A DNA stretch of 64,000 nucleotides from Phyllobacterium myrsinacearum (GCF_014138285.1 NZ_JACGXN010000001.1:609314-673313); one strand, 5' to 3'; shown: positions 8,628-17,219, numbered from the stretch's first letter. Program-made: numbers and translations. The notes: a model not told the origin generated them from the letters alone.

Positions 8628-9668
8628 ATGCGTCTGATTTCCCGAGTCCTGACTGCGTCCCTTGCCCTTTCGGCATGCGTGCCCGCTTATGCGCGTGATG
8701 ATACGGACCTGCGCGGCACGACCGGCGGCAAACCGCAGTATGTGTTGATCTCCTTCGACAACTCAGGCAGCAATGCCCTGTGGGAACGCAGCCGGGCCCT
8801 GGCAGAACGCTCCAACGCCAAGTTCACCTATTTTCTTTCCTGCGTATTTCTGATCGACCGCGCCGACCGCAAAGCCTATCAGGCGCCGGGCCAATCCTTC
8901 GGCCGCTCCAATATCGGCTACGCCGCATCAAAGGATGACATTGCCAAACGGCTCGACAATATCTGGCGCGCGCGCAACGAGGGCAATGAAATAGCAAGCC
9001 ACGCCTGCGGCCACTTCGATGGGCGGACATGGACCAAAGCAGACTGGGAGCGCGAGTTTACCACCTACAAGCAAGTGTTGAGCACGGCCTGGGCAAAATA
9101 TGGCAGCGATCCGGAGCCAGAAGGCTGGAAGGCATTCGTTGATAAGGAAGTGCGCGGTTTCCGCGCGCCTTACCTTTCCAGCAGCCCCGCCCTGCTCTCG
9201 GCATTGAAAGATATGGGCTACGCTTTTGACGCCAGCAGCGTTTCCAAGGGTCCGGCCCTGCCCGTCCATGCGGGCGGGCTCTACCAGTTCGCCCTACCGA
9301 CCATCAGTGAAGGCCCGGAACACCGCCCGGTTGTGGCGATGGACTACAACATGTTCGTGCGCCATTCCGGCGGCTTCGAGCGGGCGGATCATCTCAACGA
9401 GTTTGAAAACCGTGCCTATGACGCCTTCAAGGGCGCCTTTGACCGGCAGTATAAAGGGGAGCGCATCCCCTTTCAGATCGGTATTCACTTCACGCTGATG
9501 AATGGCGACGCCTATTGGCGGGCGCTCGAACGCTTTACCGCTGAAGTATGCACGAAGCCGGATGTGCGCTGCACGACATACAGTGATTATCTCAGGCAGA
9601 CCGGCGCCGAAGCGCCGGTTGCTGTCGTCCCGGCTGTCAGCCGCAAGGTCCCGGGCAGCGGTATCTGA
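8628..9668 (+). CDS. Secreted polysaccharide-deacetylase-like protein with altered first motif
   Basis: A signal peptide (MRLISRVLTASLALSACVPAYA) precedes a NodB-like fold. Motif 1, normally TFDD, reads SFDN at residues 42-45, so the usual second Asp is Asn. Motif 2 is intact as SHACGH (His125, His129), and motif 3 is RAPY at 179-182. It would remove acetyl groups from a cell-wall or capsular polysaccharide in the periplasm, but the Asp-to-Asn change at the metal-site motif leaves activity open. The length (346 residues) is longer than single-domain deacetylases because of insertions after motif 1. The ATG at 8628 is chosen because it starts the signal peptide directly; GTG at 8613 is an alternative. 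No operon partner. Confidence 0.75.
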   Translation: MRLISRVLTASLALSACVPAYARDDTDLRGTTGGKPQYVLISFDNSGSNALWERSRALAERSNAKFTYFLSCVFLIDRADRKAYQAPGQSFGRSNIGYAASKDDIAKRLDNIWRARNEGNEIASHACGHFDGRTWTKADWEREFTTYKQVLSTAWAKYGSDPEPEGWKAFVDKEVRGFRAPYLSSSPALLSALKDMGYAFDASSVSKGPALPVHAGGLYQFALPTISEGPEHRPVVAMDYNMFVRHSGGFERADHLNEFENRAYDAFKGAFDRQYKGERIPFQIGIHFTLMNGDAYWRALERFTAEVCTKPDVRCTTYSDYLRQTGAEAPVAVVPAVSRKVPGSGI

Positions 9669-9688
9669 CCGCCGCCAGCTCCCTCCAA

Positions 9689-10939
9689 TCAATGTTCAGT
9701 CTGTGTTTCAAGAAAATGCTGATCGATTGTCGGCAGCGGCTCGTCGTAGATCACGGCTTCAAAGGCCCGCAGACGTTTGTAGATCGAAATCAGAGTTACG
9801 ATCGTTGACCAGGAATTGACGAGATATTGAAACGATTCGCTCACTTGTCCAAAAACGTTCTGTATCTGAGTCATTAATCCGAGGGTGAGCTTACCAGCTG
9901 CAATCGACGGAATGAGAATCAGCGTCGAAACAATGTTGTCCGCCTGCAGGTAGAAAATGCGGGCCACGTTGAAGTAGAGATAATGGAAGTACAGACGGAA
10001 GTAGTTTTTTCTCACGTTGGAAAACAATTCTGCAACGGTTACGGGCTGAGCCCGATCCGCATGATCCTCACCGTAAACCAGTTCTTTACGGTAGGCGGCT
10101 TCAACGCGCTGGTTTCTGAATTCCAGTCCAGGCAATTTATAACCTGCGACTGCCAGAAAGACAGTTCCAAAGATTGACCAACCCACCGCCGCAACGACAA
10201 GGGCGTACGGCACTTCGCCAAAAACCGGCAATTCCGTGACTTCTTTGGAGAGGGCAAACAAAATGGGCAGGAAGGCGATCAACGTCATCAATGACCGCAC
10301 CAGACTGACCCCGAGGGTTTCGACAGTCGTGGAAAAGCGCATCGTATCGTCCTGAACACGCTGGGATGCACCCTCGATGTGCCGCAGTTTTTCCCAGTGT
10401 TCCATATAAAATGTGTTCATTGCAGTTCGCCAGCGGAAGACATAATGGCTTATAAAAAAGGCGTTTACTGCGCCTATTGTCACCGCAACAAAGGCAATCC
10501 CTGAAATATCGACAAGCCCAAGATACAGCTGCTGAGCAGTCACAGGCGCAGTTTTGGCGAGCGCCGCTTGAATAAGGTCGTAATAGGGGCCGTACCACGC
10601 GTTGAAAGCAACGCTGACCTGGACGGAAAAATAGGTAGCAAAAATAATGACCGCAGAGCCCAGAACAGACCAATGTTGCCACGGATGAGGCCTGTACCAT
10701 GTCCAAAAAGCATAAAATGCCAGAACCACAACCGCATAATATACATAGAACCAAAGAAATGGCTTGGATGCAAAAAGAGCAATACCAATGATGGGAGCGG
10801 CATCAGGGGCTGCAGGAGGTAACCCGAAATGCCCCCCGAAGTCCCGTCCGCCAAAGTACCATAACAAGACCGCGAAAAGCGCCCAAAGCGCTGCTGATGT
10901 AAAAAACAACTTTGGCTTGGGAAAGAATGAGACAAACAC
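9689..10939 (-). CDS. bacA: SbmA/BacA-family peptide transporter
   Basis: Inner-membrane, proton-driven importer of peptide antibiotics and of host NCR peptides in legume symbionts; also needed for very-long-chain fatty acid modification of lipid A in Brucella and Sinorhizobium. The protein (416 residues from this start) opens with [18 protein letters not shown], the family hallmark, has about seven to eight membrane helices, the [19 protein letters not shown] and [13 protein letters not shown] blocks, and no ATPase domain, which separates it from the BclA type. GTG at 10939 is preferred because GAGGG lies about ten bases upstream and homologues start there. Single gene. Confidence 0.9.
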   Translation of the reverse strand: MFVSFFPKPKLFFTSAALWALFAVLLWYFGGRDFGGHFGLPPAAPDAAPIIGIALFASKPFLWFYVYYAVVVLAFYAFWTWYRPHPWQHWSVLGSAVIIFATYFSVQVSVAFNAWYGPYYDLIQAALAKTAPVTAQQLYLGLVDISGIAFVAVTIGAVNAFFISHYVFRWRTAMNTFYMEHWEKLRHIEGASQRVQDDTMRFSTTVETLGVSLVRSLMTLIAFLPILFALSKEVTELPVFGEVPYALVVAAVGWSIFGTVFLAVAGYKLPGLEFRNQRVEAAYRKELVYGEDHADRAQPVTVAELFSNVRKNYFRLYFHYLYFNVARIFYLQADNIVSTLILIPSIAAGKLTLGLMTQIQNVFGQVSESFQYLVNSWSTIVTLISIYKRLRAFEAVIYDEPLPTIDQHFLETQTEH

Positions 10940-11046
10940 GGTAGCTGGACCCTCGCATAAACACACAAATCGGGGTTGATTTGATGTGAGCCTATCACCA
11001 CGAATAGGGCAAAGGTTGTATGGCAGCAATTAAATTGCTGTAATAT

Positions 11047-12198
11047 TCAACGTCTGGAAAGAAACGCGAAACCTGCGCCAATGACGAGGCTGGCGGCGGC
11101 GGCGAGCGTCGCTGCGGTAAAGTTGCCGGTGATATTGGCAAGATAACCGCCTACAAGGGGCCCGATGATCTGGCCGATACCGAAAGCGGCGGTCATGACA
11201 GCCATGACCCGGCGCGGCGATTGTGGCAGAAGTGCCCGGCCTGCCTGAAAGCCCGATGCGGTGATGACGATGAAGGTCAGCCCCAGCAGGATGCCGCCGA
11301 GGATCGGTCCCACGGGCGGCGGCAGAAGCACGCTTGCGGCAACGCCCGCTGCCTGCACGAGCATACCAAGGGCAACGACTGCAAAAGGGCCGACACGGCG
11401 CAGCAGCGGCGCCCACAGCCACACGGAGAAGGCTGCCGCCACGCCGGTGACAAACCAGACCAGTGCCTCCATCGAAGCACCGCCATTGCTTGAGCGGACA
11501 ATAGCGATGATGAACGTGGCCGTGATGATGTAGCCGAAACCGAAAACCCCGTAGGCAATGTTGATCTTCAGGAAATCCGGCGTCCAGCGCACGGGCGGTT
11601 CCTTAGTGTCAGCGCCGGTACGCACCGGTCCTTCACGCAACAGCCACACTACGGCAAGCAGGCCGAGAACGGAGAGGACGGCTGCGCCGATCCAGTCCTG
11701 CCGCCAACCAAAACCGCTGGCTGCACTCGCCGCGACCAGCACGGAGGAGAGCGCAATACCTGCACCGACACCACCAAAATGCATGGCCTGCAAATCGTGC
11801 CGCTTGGCCACGGCAAGGTGGCTGAAGACGATGGTTGCGGCAAGCACCAGCATGAATGCACTGGCCACACCGGCGAGAAAGCGCAGGATGGAAAAAACCA
11901 GGATGCTGTCGCTCAGGCTCATGGCCAGGCAAAGCGCGGCACTGGCGGCCAGAGAGACAATCACCACAGGGCGCTCTATGCCCGAGGCCCAGCCATAGCC
12001 CGCAATGATTGCTCCAATGAGATACCCGACATAATTGGCGGATGCGATGATACCGGCATCACCCGGTGTCAGGCCCAGATCTGTCATCATCGCAGGCAGA
12101 ATCGGGGTAAAAATAAACCGCCCTATGCCCATCGCCACCGCCATGGTGACGAGCCCGCCAAGGGCAAAGCGAACGGGAGAATTGGCTGATGATGTCAT
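11047..12198 (-). CDS. YbfB/YjiJ-family MFS transporter
   Basis: Twelve-helix major facilitator of the YbfB/YjiJ type (MFS_4). Family features include GGLVTMAVAMGIGRFIFTPILP in helix 1, LTPGDAGIIASANYVGYLIGA in helices 1-2, GVGAGIALSS in helix 5 and the C-terminal FGIGQIIGPLVGGYL. The substrate is unknown; the family is usually considered an exporter. It starts at the ATG at 12198 or, ten codons earlier, at 12228; neither has a clear ribosome binding site. It follows the PmtA-like gene on the same strand with 111 bases between. Confidence 0.85.
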   Translation of the reverse strand: MTSSANSPVRFALGGLVTMAVAMGIGRFIFTPILPAMMTDLGLTPGDAGIIASANYVGYLIGAIIAGYGWASGIERPVVIVSLAASAALCLAMSLSDSILVFSILRFLAGVASAFMLVLAATIVFSHLAVAKRHDLQAMHFGGVGAGIALSSVLVAASAASGFGWRQDWIGAAVLSVLGLLAVVWLLREGPVRTGADTKEPPVRWTPDFLKINIAYGVFGFGYIITATFIIAIVRSSNGGASMEALVWFVTGVAAAFSVWLWAPLLRRVGPFAVVALGMLVQAAGVAASVLLPPPVGPILGGILLGLTFIVITASGFQAGRALLPQSPRRVMAVMTAAFGIGQIIGPLVGGYLANITGNFTAATLAAAASLVIGAGFAFLSRR

Positions 12199-12309
12199 GC
12201 CGCGGACATTATCGCTGCAATGCAGCATGACAAGACAATAAAATTGATGAACCTGTCATGATTGGTGATTGATCACCGCACCCATGCCCTACCAAAATTG
12301 CCGGGAGCT

Positions 12310-12900
12310 TCAGATGGTCACGGGCGTGGCAACACCGCGCCGGGTGACCCGGTAGACAGCAGCAGGGGGAAGGTTGCGGAAAGCCCGCCCGATGCAAACC
12401 GCATCAAGCTCCAACTGGTCGAGCACGGGCTTCGGTATCGGGCAGCGGAAGCCATAGGTGAACTGATAATAAGCCCCTTCAGGACGCAGATTGCTGAATG
12501 CACCGCCAAGGATCGCAGCCACCTTCTCCTGTGTCATGCTGAGAAGCGGCAAACCACTGACAACGGCACCGGCAGGCTGAATGTCATAAAACTCATGCAA
12601 GTCGAGCTGCGCTGCATCCATCTGCAGGATGCGCATGCCGGGAAAACGCGATTGCAGCAACCGCGCGAACTCCGCACCGTATTCAATCAGCGTCAGATCC
12701 TTGGGACGAACACCACGGGCAAGCAGCGCATCGGTGAAAACGCCGGTGCCGGGTCCCAATTCAAGAACCGGCCCGGAGGCAGAGGTGATTTCGCTGGTGA
12801 TCAGTCGCGCAAGGGCGGCTCCCGATGGAGCAATCGCGCTGACGCGAAACGGATCGCTCAGCAATGCCCGCATGAAAGTCCATACGCTACCCGTTGTCAT
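12310..12900 (-). CDS. Small SAM-dependent methyltransferase, PmtA-like (phospholipid N-methyltransferase)
   Basis: Class I methyltransferase of the kind that methylates phosphatidylethanolamine to phosphatidylcholine in rhizobia and Rhodobacter. The SAM-binding motif LELGPGTG lies near residue 49, followed by the acidic IEYG at the end of strand 2. The N-terminal sequence FMRALLSDPFRVSAIAPSGAALARLI and the VVSGLPLLSM motif match the PmtA/KsgA-like branch. Length (196 residues) is right for rhizobial PmtA. The ATG at 12900 is ten bases from GGAG; 12909 is an alternative. The precise phospholipid substrate is inferred from family only. Confidence 0.72.
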   Translation of the reverse strand: MTTGSVWTFMRALLSDPFRVSAIAPSGAALARLITSEITSASGPVLELGPGTGVFTDALLARGVRPKDLTLIEYGAEFARLLQSRFPGMRILQMDAAQLDLHEFYDIQPAGAVVSGLPLLSMTQEKVAAILGGAFSNLRPEGAYYQFTYGFRCPIPKPVLDQLELDAVCIGRAFRNLPPAAVYRVTRRGVATPVTI

Positions 12901-12909
12901 AAAGATCAT

Positions 12910-13228
12910 GCTCCAACATTTTTATGCAATATGCTTATGGCGCGCCAATATTGTGGGAAGATTGCGATGGCCATCTGCGACAAAAATACCCACAGCAAAT
13001 GACATAAACAGGACTTTGGAATATTGGCGGAAAATTATGACACAAGAGATGTGGGAGCGAATTTTACAGCGCAACAGGCGCCACCACCCGGTGTCTACTT
13101 TACCATAACCTGCCCCTGACGCAATTGCACGGCCTCCTGCACAAGATTAAAGCGAGAGCCCATACCGCGTTCCGCAGGTGAAGACGGTTCAACGATGCAG
13201 CGTCACCGGGCCGCCCCATCGCGTAGCC
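12910..13228. other. Intergenic region between the MarR gene and the PmtA-like gene
   Basis: About 320 bases with lower GC near 12930-13060. I find no recognisable gene. A 23-codon frame at 13037 (starting MTQEMWERIL) has only a weak ribosome binding site and is not called. Confidence 0.5.
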
Positions 13229-13690
13229 TCAGTCTTTGGCCGATCGAAGTGTTTCTGTGTGGCGCGCCAGTTGCTGAACACTATCCGGAGACAGCAATTG
13301 CGCCAGCTTTGCCTGCGCTTCGCGCCAAATGGGTATGGCGGCCTCTAGGCGGCGCGCGCCCGTCTCTGTCAACCACACCGCACGCCGCCGCAGATCGGTT
13401 TCCACCATGGTGATTTCAATGAGTTGCCAGCGCTCCAGCGTGCGCAAATTGCGCGACAAGGTGGATTGCTCCAACCCGCTGCGCTGCGCCAGCGCGCCCA
13501 GCGTATCGTCAGCAAGGGAAGCAATCTGCGCCATCAGACCGACCTGCGCCGATGTCAGGCCAAGCCCTGCCATCTCATGGTCCAGAAAACTGGTGATACG
13601 GCGTGCGGTCAGGCGGCTGTTCCAGCCCGGACAGCTCTCAACCAGCGCAAGGGCGTCCGTCCGCAACGTTTTTTTCGGTTGTTTCATCAT
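13229..13690 (-). CDS. MarR family transcriptional regulator
   Basis: DNA-binding repressor of the MarR type. The winged helix runs through LTSAQVGLMAQIASLADDTLGALAQRSGLEQSTLSRNLRTLE with the wing after DLRRRAVWLTETG. It is divergent from the cysteine-synthase-like gene (about 100 bases away). Four in-frame Met codons lie at the start; 13690 is preferred because the palindromes at 13701-13723 would otherwise lie inside the coding region. Autoregulation together with the divergent enzyme is likely by analogy. Confidence 0.85.
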   Translation of the reverse strand: MMKQPKKTLRTDALALVESCPGWNSRLTARRITSFLDHEMAGLGLTSAQVGLMAQIASLADDTLGALAQRSGLEQSTLSRNLRTLERWQLIEITMVETDLRRRAVWLTETGARRLEAAIPIWREAQAKLAQLLSPDSVQQLARHTETLRSAKD

Positions 13691-13700
13691 GCTCATCAAT

Positions 13701-13723
13701 ATATGCATATACATAACATGTAT
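13701..13723. promoter_or_regulatory. Candidate MarR operator (two palindromes)
   Basis: ATATGCATAT (13701-13710) is a perfect palindrome, directly followed by ATACAT-AAC-ATGTAT (13709-13723). They sit between the divergent MarR and cysteine-synthase-like genes in an AT-rich stretch, as expected for a shared operator. Confidence 0.5.
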
Positions 13724-13793
13724 CTACATGGAAATTGATTTTTGCGGCCCGGCGATCAAAATCGGGATGATGCGTGAAGCGGAGTATTATGAC

Positions 13794-14720
13794 ATGAGTG
13801 CGGTGCAGCGGACGATCCTCGACGCGATAGGCAACACCACCCTGCTGGGCTTGCGGAACATCCGACCCGCCAACGGCTCCCGTATTCTGCTGAAACTTGA
13901 AAGCGAAAACCCGACCGGCAGCATGAAGGACCGGATGGCACTTGCCATGATCGAGGCGGCGGAAGCGGACGGACGCCTTAAAGCCGATGGCTCGGTTGTG
14001 GAATATACGGGTGGCAGCACGGGCGTTTCGCTGGCGCTTGTCTGCGCGGTCAAGGGATATCCGCTGCAGATCGTCACCTCGGATGCCTTTGCGCGGGAAA
14101 AGCTGGAGCACATGAGGATTCTCGGTGCCAGACTGCAGATCATACCAAGCGACAGCGGGCGCATGACCGAGAAACTGACGCGCGACATGATCGAAGCGGC
14201 ACGCATCATCAATGAAGATACCCCGGGCAGTTTCTGGACCGACCAGATGAAGAACAGGGACCAGTTGGCCGCCTATCACGCCATGGCAAGGGAGATATGG
14301 GCCCAGACAAACGGGCGCATTGACGGCTTTGTGCAAAGTGTCGGCACGGCCGCTTCCTTGAGGGGAACCGGTGAAGCCCTGCGGCAATACAATAATCAGA
14401 TTCGCGTCATTGCCGTGGAACCCGCGGAGTCGCCTGTTTTGTCGGGCGGCAAGACAGGTGCCCATAAAATCGACGGGATAGGCGCGGGTTATGTGGTTCC
14501 GCTCTGGCAGGACGATATGGCCGATGGCCTAGAACGCGTGTCGACGGAAGAAGCCAGTGCCATGGCGATGCGGCTTGCCCGCGAGGAAGGCCTATTTGCC
14601 GGAACATCCACGGGAGCCAACGTGGTTGCCGCGCTGCGACTGGCAGGCACACTGGGACCCGGCACCACCATCGTCACGATCATGTGCGATACGGGCATGA
14701 AATATCTGAGCAAGAAATAA
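13794..14720 (+). CDS. PLP-dependent cysteine synthase family protein
   Basis: Fold-type II PLP enzyme of the cysteine synthase / cystathionine beta-synthase group, which replaces a leaving group on serine or O-acetylserine with sulfide or another nucleophile. The PLP lysine is Lys45 in NPTGSMKDRM. The substrate loop reads EYTGGSTGVSLA, where CysK has EPTSGNTG, and the cofactor phosphate loop is GTAASLRGTG. These changes suggest it is not the housekeeping CysK. The ATG at 13794 has GGAG nine bases upstream; in-frame ATGs exist at 13767 and 13770. The MarR gene beside it probably controls it. The substrate is not known. Confidence 0.82.
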   Translation: MSAVQRTILDAIGNTTLLGLRNIRPANGSRILLKLESENPTGSMKDRMALAMIEAAEADGRLKADGSVVEYTGGSTGVSLALVCAVKGYPLQIVTSDAFAREKLEHMRILGARLQIIPSDSGRMTEKLTRDMIEAARIINEDTPGSFWTDQMKNRDQLAAYHAMAREIWAQTNGRIDGFVQSVGTAASLRGTGEALRQYNNQIRVIAVEPAESPVLSGGKTGAHKIDGIGAGYVVPLWQDDMADGLERVSTEEASAMAMRLAREEGLFAGTSTGANVVAALRLAGTLGPGTTIVTIMCDTGMKYLSKK

Positions 14721-14726
14721 AACGGC

Positions 14727-15317
14727 TCAATGCAACGTCCAGCGTTGCAAGATCCTGTATTCGGAGAGCCGGAGCCTGCTGTGGATCAAGACGAAATCCT
14801 TCACTGTAAAACGGATCGGCTCGATGGGCTGTTCACTGACTGTTTTGGAGCTGTAGAGAAGCGTCAGGTGCGGGGTGAATGTACCGCGTATACCCGGCAG
14901 ACCATTGCGCATCAGGCAAGCGCCGAGAATTGTATGGAGCCGGGTCAGCCCCTCACCTTCGCCGATCAGCACCAGTGGCTTCCGGCCCGGCTGACCACCT
15001 TCAAAACTCTTGGCTGAACGGAATGTTATTTCAAACGGAGGGATGGACACGGCTGTCCCGGCGCGCTTTGCCGCGAAAAGGACAGAGCTTCGAAGGCGCT
15101 TATGATCCCCCAGGTGGTGCAGCGAAATATGAAAACGGGAAGACCCGATAAGGCTCTTTCGCGTCAAACGATGATCGTTGATCATGCCCGTCCTGCATGC
15201 ATCGACAACGCCCTGCATATCGGAATCGAGAAGGATACCGAGGAACAGCCGTTCCTGCAAAACCGGCCGTTTGGGCCGGTTTTGCCAATTGTCTCCAAGA
15301 TTCAATTCGCCCTGCAT
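14727..15317 (-). CDS. 2'-5' RNA ligase family protein (2H phosphoesterase)
   Basis: Member of the 2H phosphoesterase superfamily, with two H-x-[TS]-x motifs forming the active site: HISL in SRFHISLHHLG and HLTL in FTPHLTLLYSS. LigT/ThpR proteins hydrolyse 2',3'-cyclic phosphates in RNA and can join or cleave 2'-5' linkages. The rest (PFEITFRSAKSF, LHTILGACL) fits the family. The ATG at 15317 has an excellent GGGAGGT six bases upstream. The stop lies six bases from that of the convergent cysteine-synthase-like gene. A probable LexA box sits in its promoter (15359-15386), which would place it in the SOS regulon. Confidence 0.85.
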   Translation of the reverse strand: MQGELNLGDNWQNRPKRPVLQERLFLGILLDSDMQGVVDACRTGMINDHRLTRKSLIGSSRFHISLHHLGDHKRLRSSVLFAAKRAGTAVSIPPFEITFRSAKSFEGGQPGRKPLVLIGEGEGLTRLHTILGACLMRNGLPGIRGTFTPHLTLLYSSKTVSEQPIEPIRFTVKDFVLIHSRLRLSEYRILQRWTLH

Positions 15318-15358
15318 GGCTGACCTCCCGAAATGCACCGGCATTTCCGATCGGACAC

Positions 15359-15386
15359 ACTAGAACAAAAAGTGAACATGTTGCAA
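15359..15386 (-). promoter_or_regulatory. Probable LexA (SOS) box inside promoter of the 2'-5' RNA ligase gene
   Basis: GAAC-AAAAAGT-GAAC at 15363-15377 (minus strand GTTC-ACTTTTT-GTTC) matches exactly the alphaproteobacterial LexA consensus GTTC-N7-GTTC. It lies between a possible -35 TTGCAA (15381-15386) and -10 TCTAGT (15359-15364, 16-base spacer), 46 bases before the start codon, the normal repressor position. Confidence 0.65.
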
Positions 15387-15397
15387 GTTTTTTGCAG

Positions 15398-16015
15398 TTA
15401 TCCGTTCCGGGCGACCATGGCAATGATGGTCTCGAAGAGTTCACGTTCCGCCTGTCCTGCGGTGATGTCACCTGTCGCAGCTGCATAGGACAGAGCCTCG
15501 GCAGCACCGAGCATGGCCCAAAGGCCAGGCGCGGCAATGGCCCCCGTTCCGGCAAACGGCATCAGCATGGCGCGGCATTTTTCGATGAATACGCCGTTAT
15601 ATTCACGCTTGATATTTTCAAGTTCGGGCGACCCGGCGAGCGCTGCGATCACGCCGGGTATTTCGCGGCCCTGCCGAAGCACGCAGTCAACATAGGATGA
15701 GGCGATGACCGCCGCCCTGTCCGCCAGCGTGGGTTTGCTCGCGCCAAACGCCGCATCCATGAGAGCCGTCTGACGGGCATCGAACTCCCGGTAGAGCGCA
15801 GCGAGCAAACCGGCACGCGTGCCGAAATGATCGTAGACGACGGGTTTCGTCACACCGGCCTTTTCGGCAAGCCGCCCCAGCGTCAAAGCCTCGGTTCCCT
15901 CTTCCCGCACGATCCGCCATGCGGCCTCCAGAAGCTGGCGAAGGCGATCCTCCCGCAACAAACGCCGGCGCGGTTGCGCGCCGGTTTTCCCAATCGTTGA
16001 TTCCATGCTTGACAT
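15398..16015 (-). CDS. TetR/AcrR family transcriptional regulator
   Basis: Repressor with an N-terminal three-helix DNA-binding domain: LRQLLEAAWRIVREEGTEALTLGRLAEKAGVTKPVVYDHFGTRAGLLAALY includes the helix-turn-helix (about residues 45-66). The C-terminal ligand-binding domain is all-helical and ends with EAMSY-like and ETIIAM segments. It is divergent from the quinone-reductase-like gene, with tandem palindromes between them. ATG at 16015, with 16006 as an alternative; no strong ribosome binding site. The ligand is unknown. Confidence 0.88.
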   Translation of the reverse strand: MSSMESTIGKTGAQPRRRLLREDRLRQLLEAAWRIVREEGTEALTLGRLAEKAGVTKPVVYDHFGTRAGLLAALYREFDARQTALMDAAFGASKPTLADRAAVIASSYVDCVLRQGREIPGVIAALAGSPELENIKREYNGVFIEKCRAMLMPFAGTGAIAAPGLWAMLGAAEALSYAAATGDITAGQAERELFETIIAMVARNG

Positions 16016-16030
16016 CACTATATACCAAAA

Positions 16031-16053
16031 GTAACTTACATTTTGTAACTTAC
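16031..16053. promoter_or_regulatory. Candidate TetR operator: tandem GTAACTTAC
   Basis: Two identical copies of GTAACTTAC, itself a palindrome around a central C, lie at 16031-16039 and 16045-16053. They are centred in the divergent promoter and flanked by TATATAC and GTATATA, giving a larger dyad from about 16019 to 16067. Confidence 0.6.
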
Positions 16054-16107
16054 TAAAAGTATATAATATGAACCACCCATCCGCAATCCGTTGACAGGAG
16101 TTTTGTC

Positions 16108-16719
16108 ATGCATGCCCTTATCGTCGTCGCACACCCCGAACCCACATCCCTCTCGCATGGCATTGCCGCGCGGATTGCAGAAGGCCTGTCTCTGACTGAT
16201 CCCGGAAACTCTTATGAAATTGCTGATCTCGCGGCGGAAGGTTTCGACCCCCGGTTCTCCGCGGCGGATCTCGCGGTCCACCGGACGCAAGCGTCTCCCC
16301 CAGCCGACGTGGCGGCCGAGCAGGCACGGATCGACGGTGCCGATGCACTTGTGCTGGTCTTTCCCGTCTACTGGTGGTCCATGCCCAGTCTGCTCAAGGG
16401 ATGGATCGATCGCGTGTTTTCCAATGGCTGGGCTTTCGATTTCAGTCTGGACGGCGGTCTGGAAAAGAAACTCCGACACCTCAAGGTTCATCTTATCGGT
16501 GTTGGTGGGGCCGACGCGCGAACCTATACCCGGCACGACTATTTCGGCGCCATGAAGACACAGATCGATCACGGAATCTTCGACTATTGCGGCGCCCGTG
16601 TCGTCACGTCAGAGCTGTTGCTTGACTCGGAAACACAGGATCCCGCCCTCCATCTCGATACCGCCCGAAGCATTGGTCGGAACCTCTTTAAGACGTCGCA
16701 AAGCTGTGAGGCCGCCTAG
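16108..16719 (+). CDS. NAD(P)H:quinone oxidoreductase-like flavodoxin-fold protein
   Basis: Two-electron reductase of the NQO / KefF / MdaB type (Flavodoxin_2), which reduces quinones or azo compounds and limits redox cycling. The N-terminal FMN/FAD-binding loop is IVVAHPEPTSLSHGIA. ADALVLVFPVYWWSMPSLLKGWIDRVFSNGWAF is the diagnostic cofactor and active-site block. The length (203 residues) is normal. ACAGGAG precedes the ATG. The divergent TetR gene is its likely regulator. Substrate not determined by sequence. Confidence 0.88.
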   Translation: MHALIVVAHPEPTSLSHGIAARIAEGLSLTDPGNSYEIADLAAEGFDPRFSAADLAVHRTQASPPADVAAEQARIDGADALVLVFPVYWWSMPSLLKGWIDRVFSNGWAFDFSLDGGLEKKLRHLKVHLIGVGGADARTYTRHDYFGAMKTQIDHGIFDYCGARVVTSELLLDSETQDPALHLDTARSIGRNLFKTSQSCEAA

Positions 16720-16736
16720 ACCTGCAGGGCTGGCAG

Positions 16737-17219
16737 CTACAGCGCGGCGATCAGTTTCCGCAGCAGTGCATTGAGCGTTTGCTGCTCGTCCTCGGTAAGC
16801 ACCGAGAGCAAACGTTCCTCATTTGCCACGTGACGACCAATCGTTTCGTCTATCACGCGCTTGCCGGCATCGGTCAGCGCTATCAATTTGCCGCGACGAT
16901 CACTGGGGTCCGGGCGCCGCTCGACCAGACCGGCGCGTTCCAGCCGATCGAGGCGATTGGTCATGCCGCCCGACGAGATCATCGCAGCTTCATAGAGCCT
17001 GGTCGGTGACAGCATATACGGTTCGCCGGAACGTCTGAGGGTTGCAAGCACATCGAACTCGCCCGGTTGCAAGCCGGCCTGCGCGAAGAGAGGGTTCATG
17101 TGATCGCGCAGCACGCGTTCTGAGGCATCGGACAGGCGGCCAAAAACCGCCATCGGCAAAGCAGGCAGGTCCGGGCGTTCAATTCCCCATTGGTCTACGG
17201 CAATATCGGCTCGATCCAT
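16737..17219 (-). CDS. MarR family transcriptional regulator
   Basis: Winged-helix repressor. The DNA-binding part is LQPGEFDVLATLRRSGEPYMLSPTRLYEAAMISSGGMTNRLDRLE, with wing residues RRPDPSDRRGKLIALT. It converges with the quinone-reductase gene (17 bases apart) and diverges from the VOC gene. A perfect inverted repeat TGTATCTT / AAGATACA lies just upstream. ATG at 17219 is chosen for the purine-rich AAGAGAAA before it; ATG at 17234 is possible. Confidence 0.88.
   Translation of the reverse strand: MDRADIAVDQWGIERPDLPALPMAVFGRLSDASERVLRDHMNPLFAQAGLQPGEFDVLATLRRSGEPYMLSPTRLYEAAMISSGGMTNRLDRLERAGLVERRPDPSDRRGKLIALTDAGKRVIDETIGRHVANEERLLSVLTEDEQQTLNALLRKLIAAL

Noticed and set aside
13037..13108. 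23-codon frame starting MTQEMWERILQ
   Set aside because: Too short and with only a weak ribosome binding site; cannot be separated from chance.
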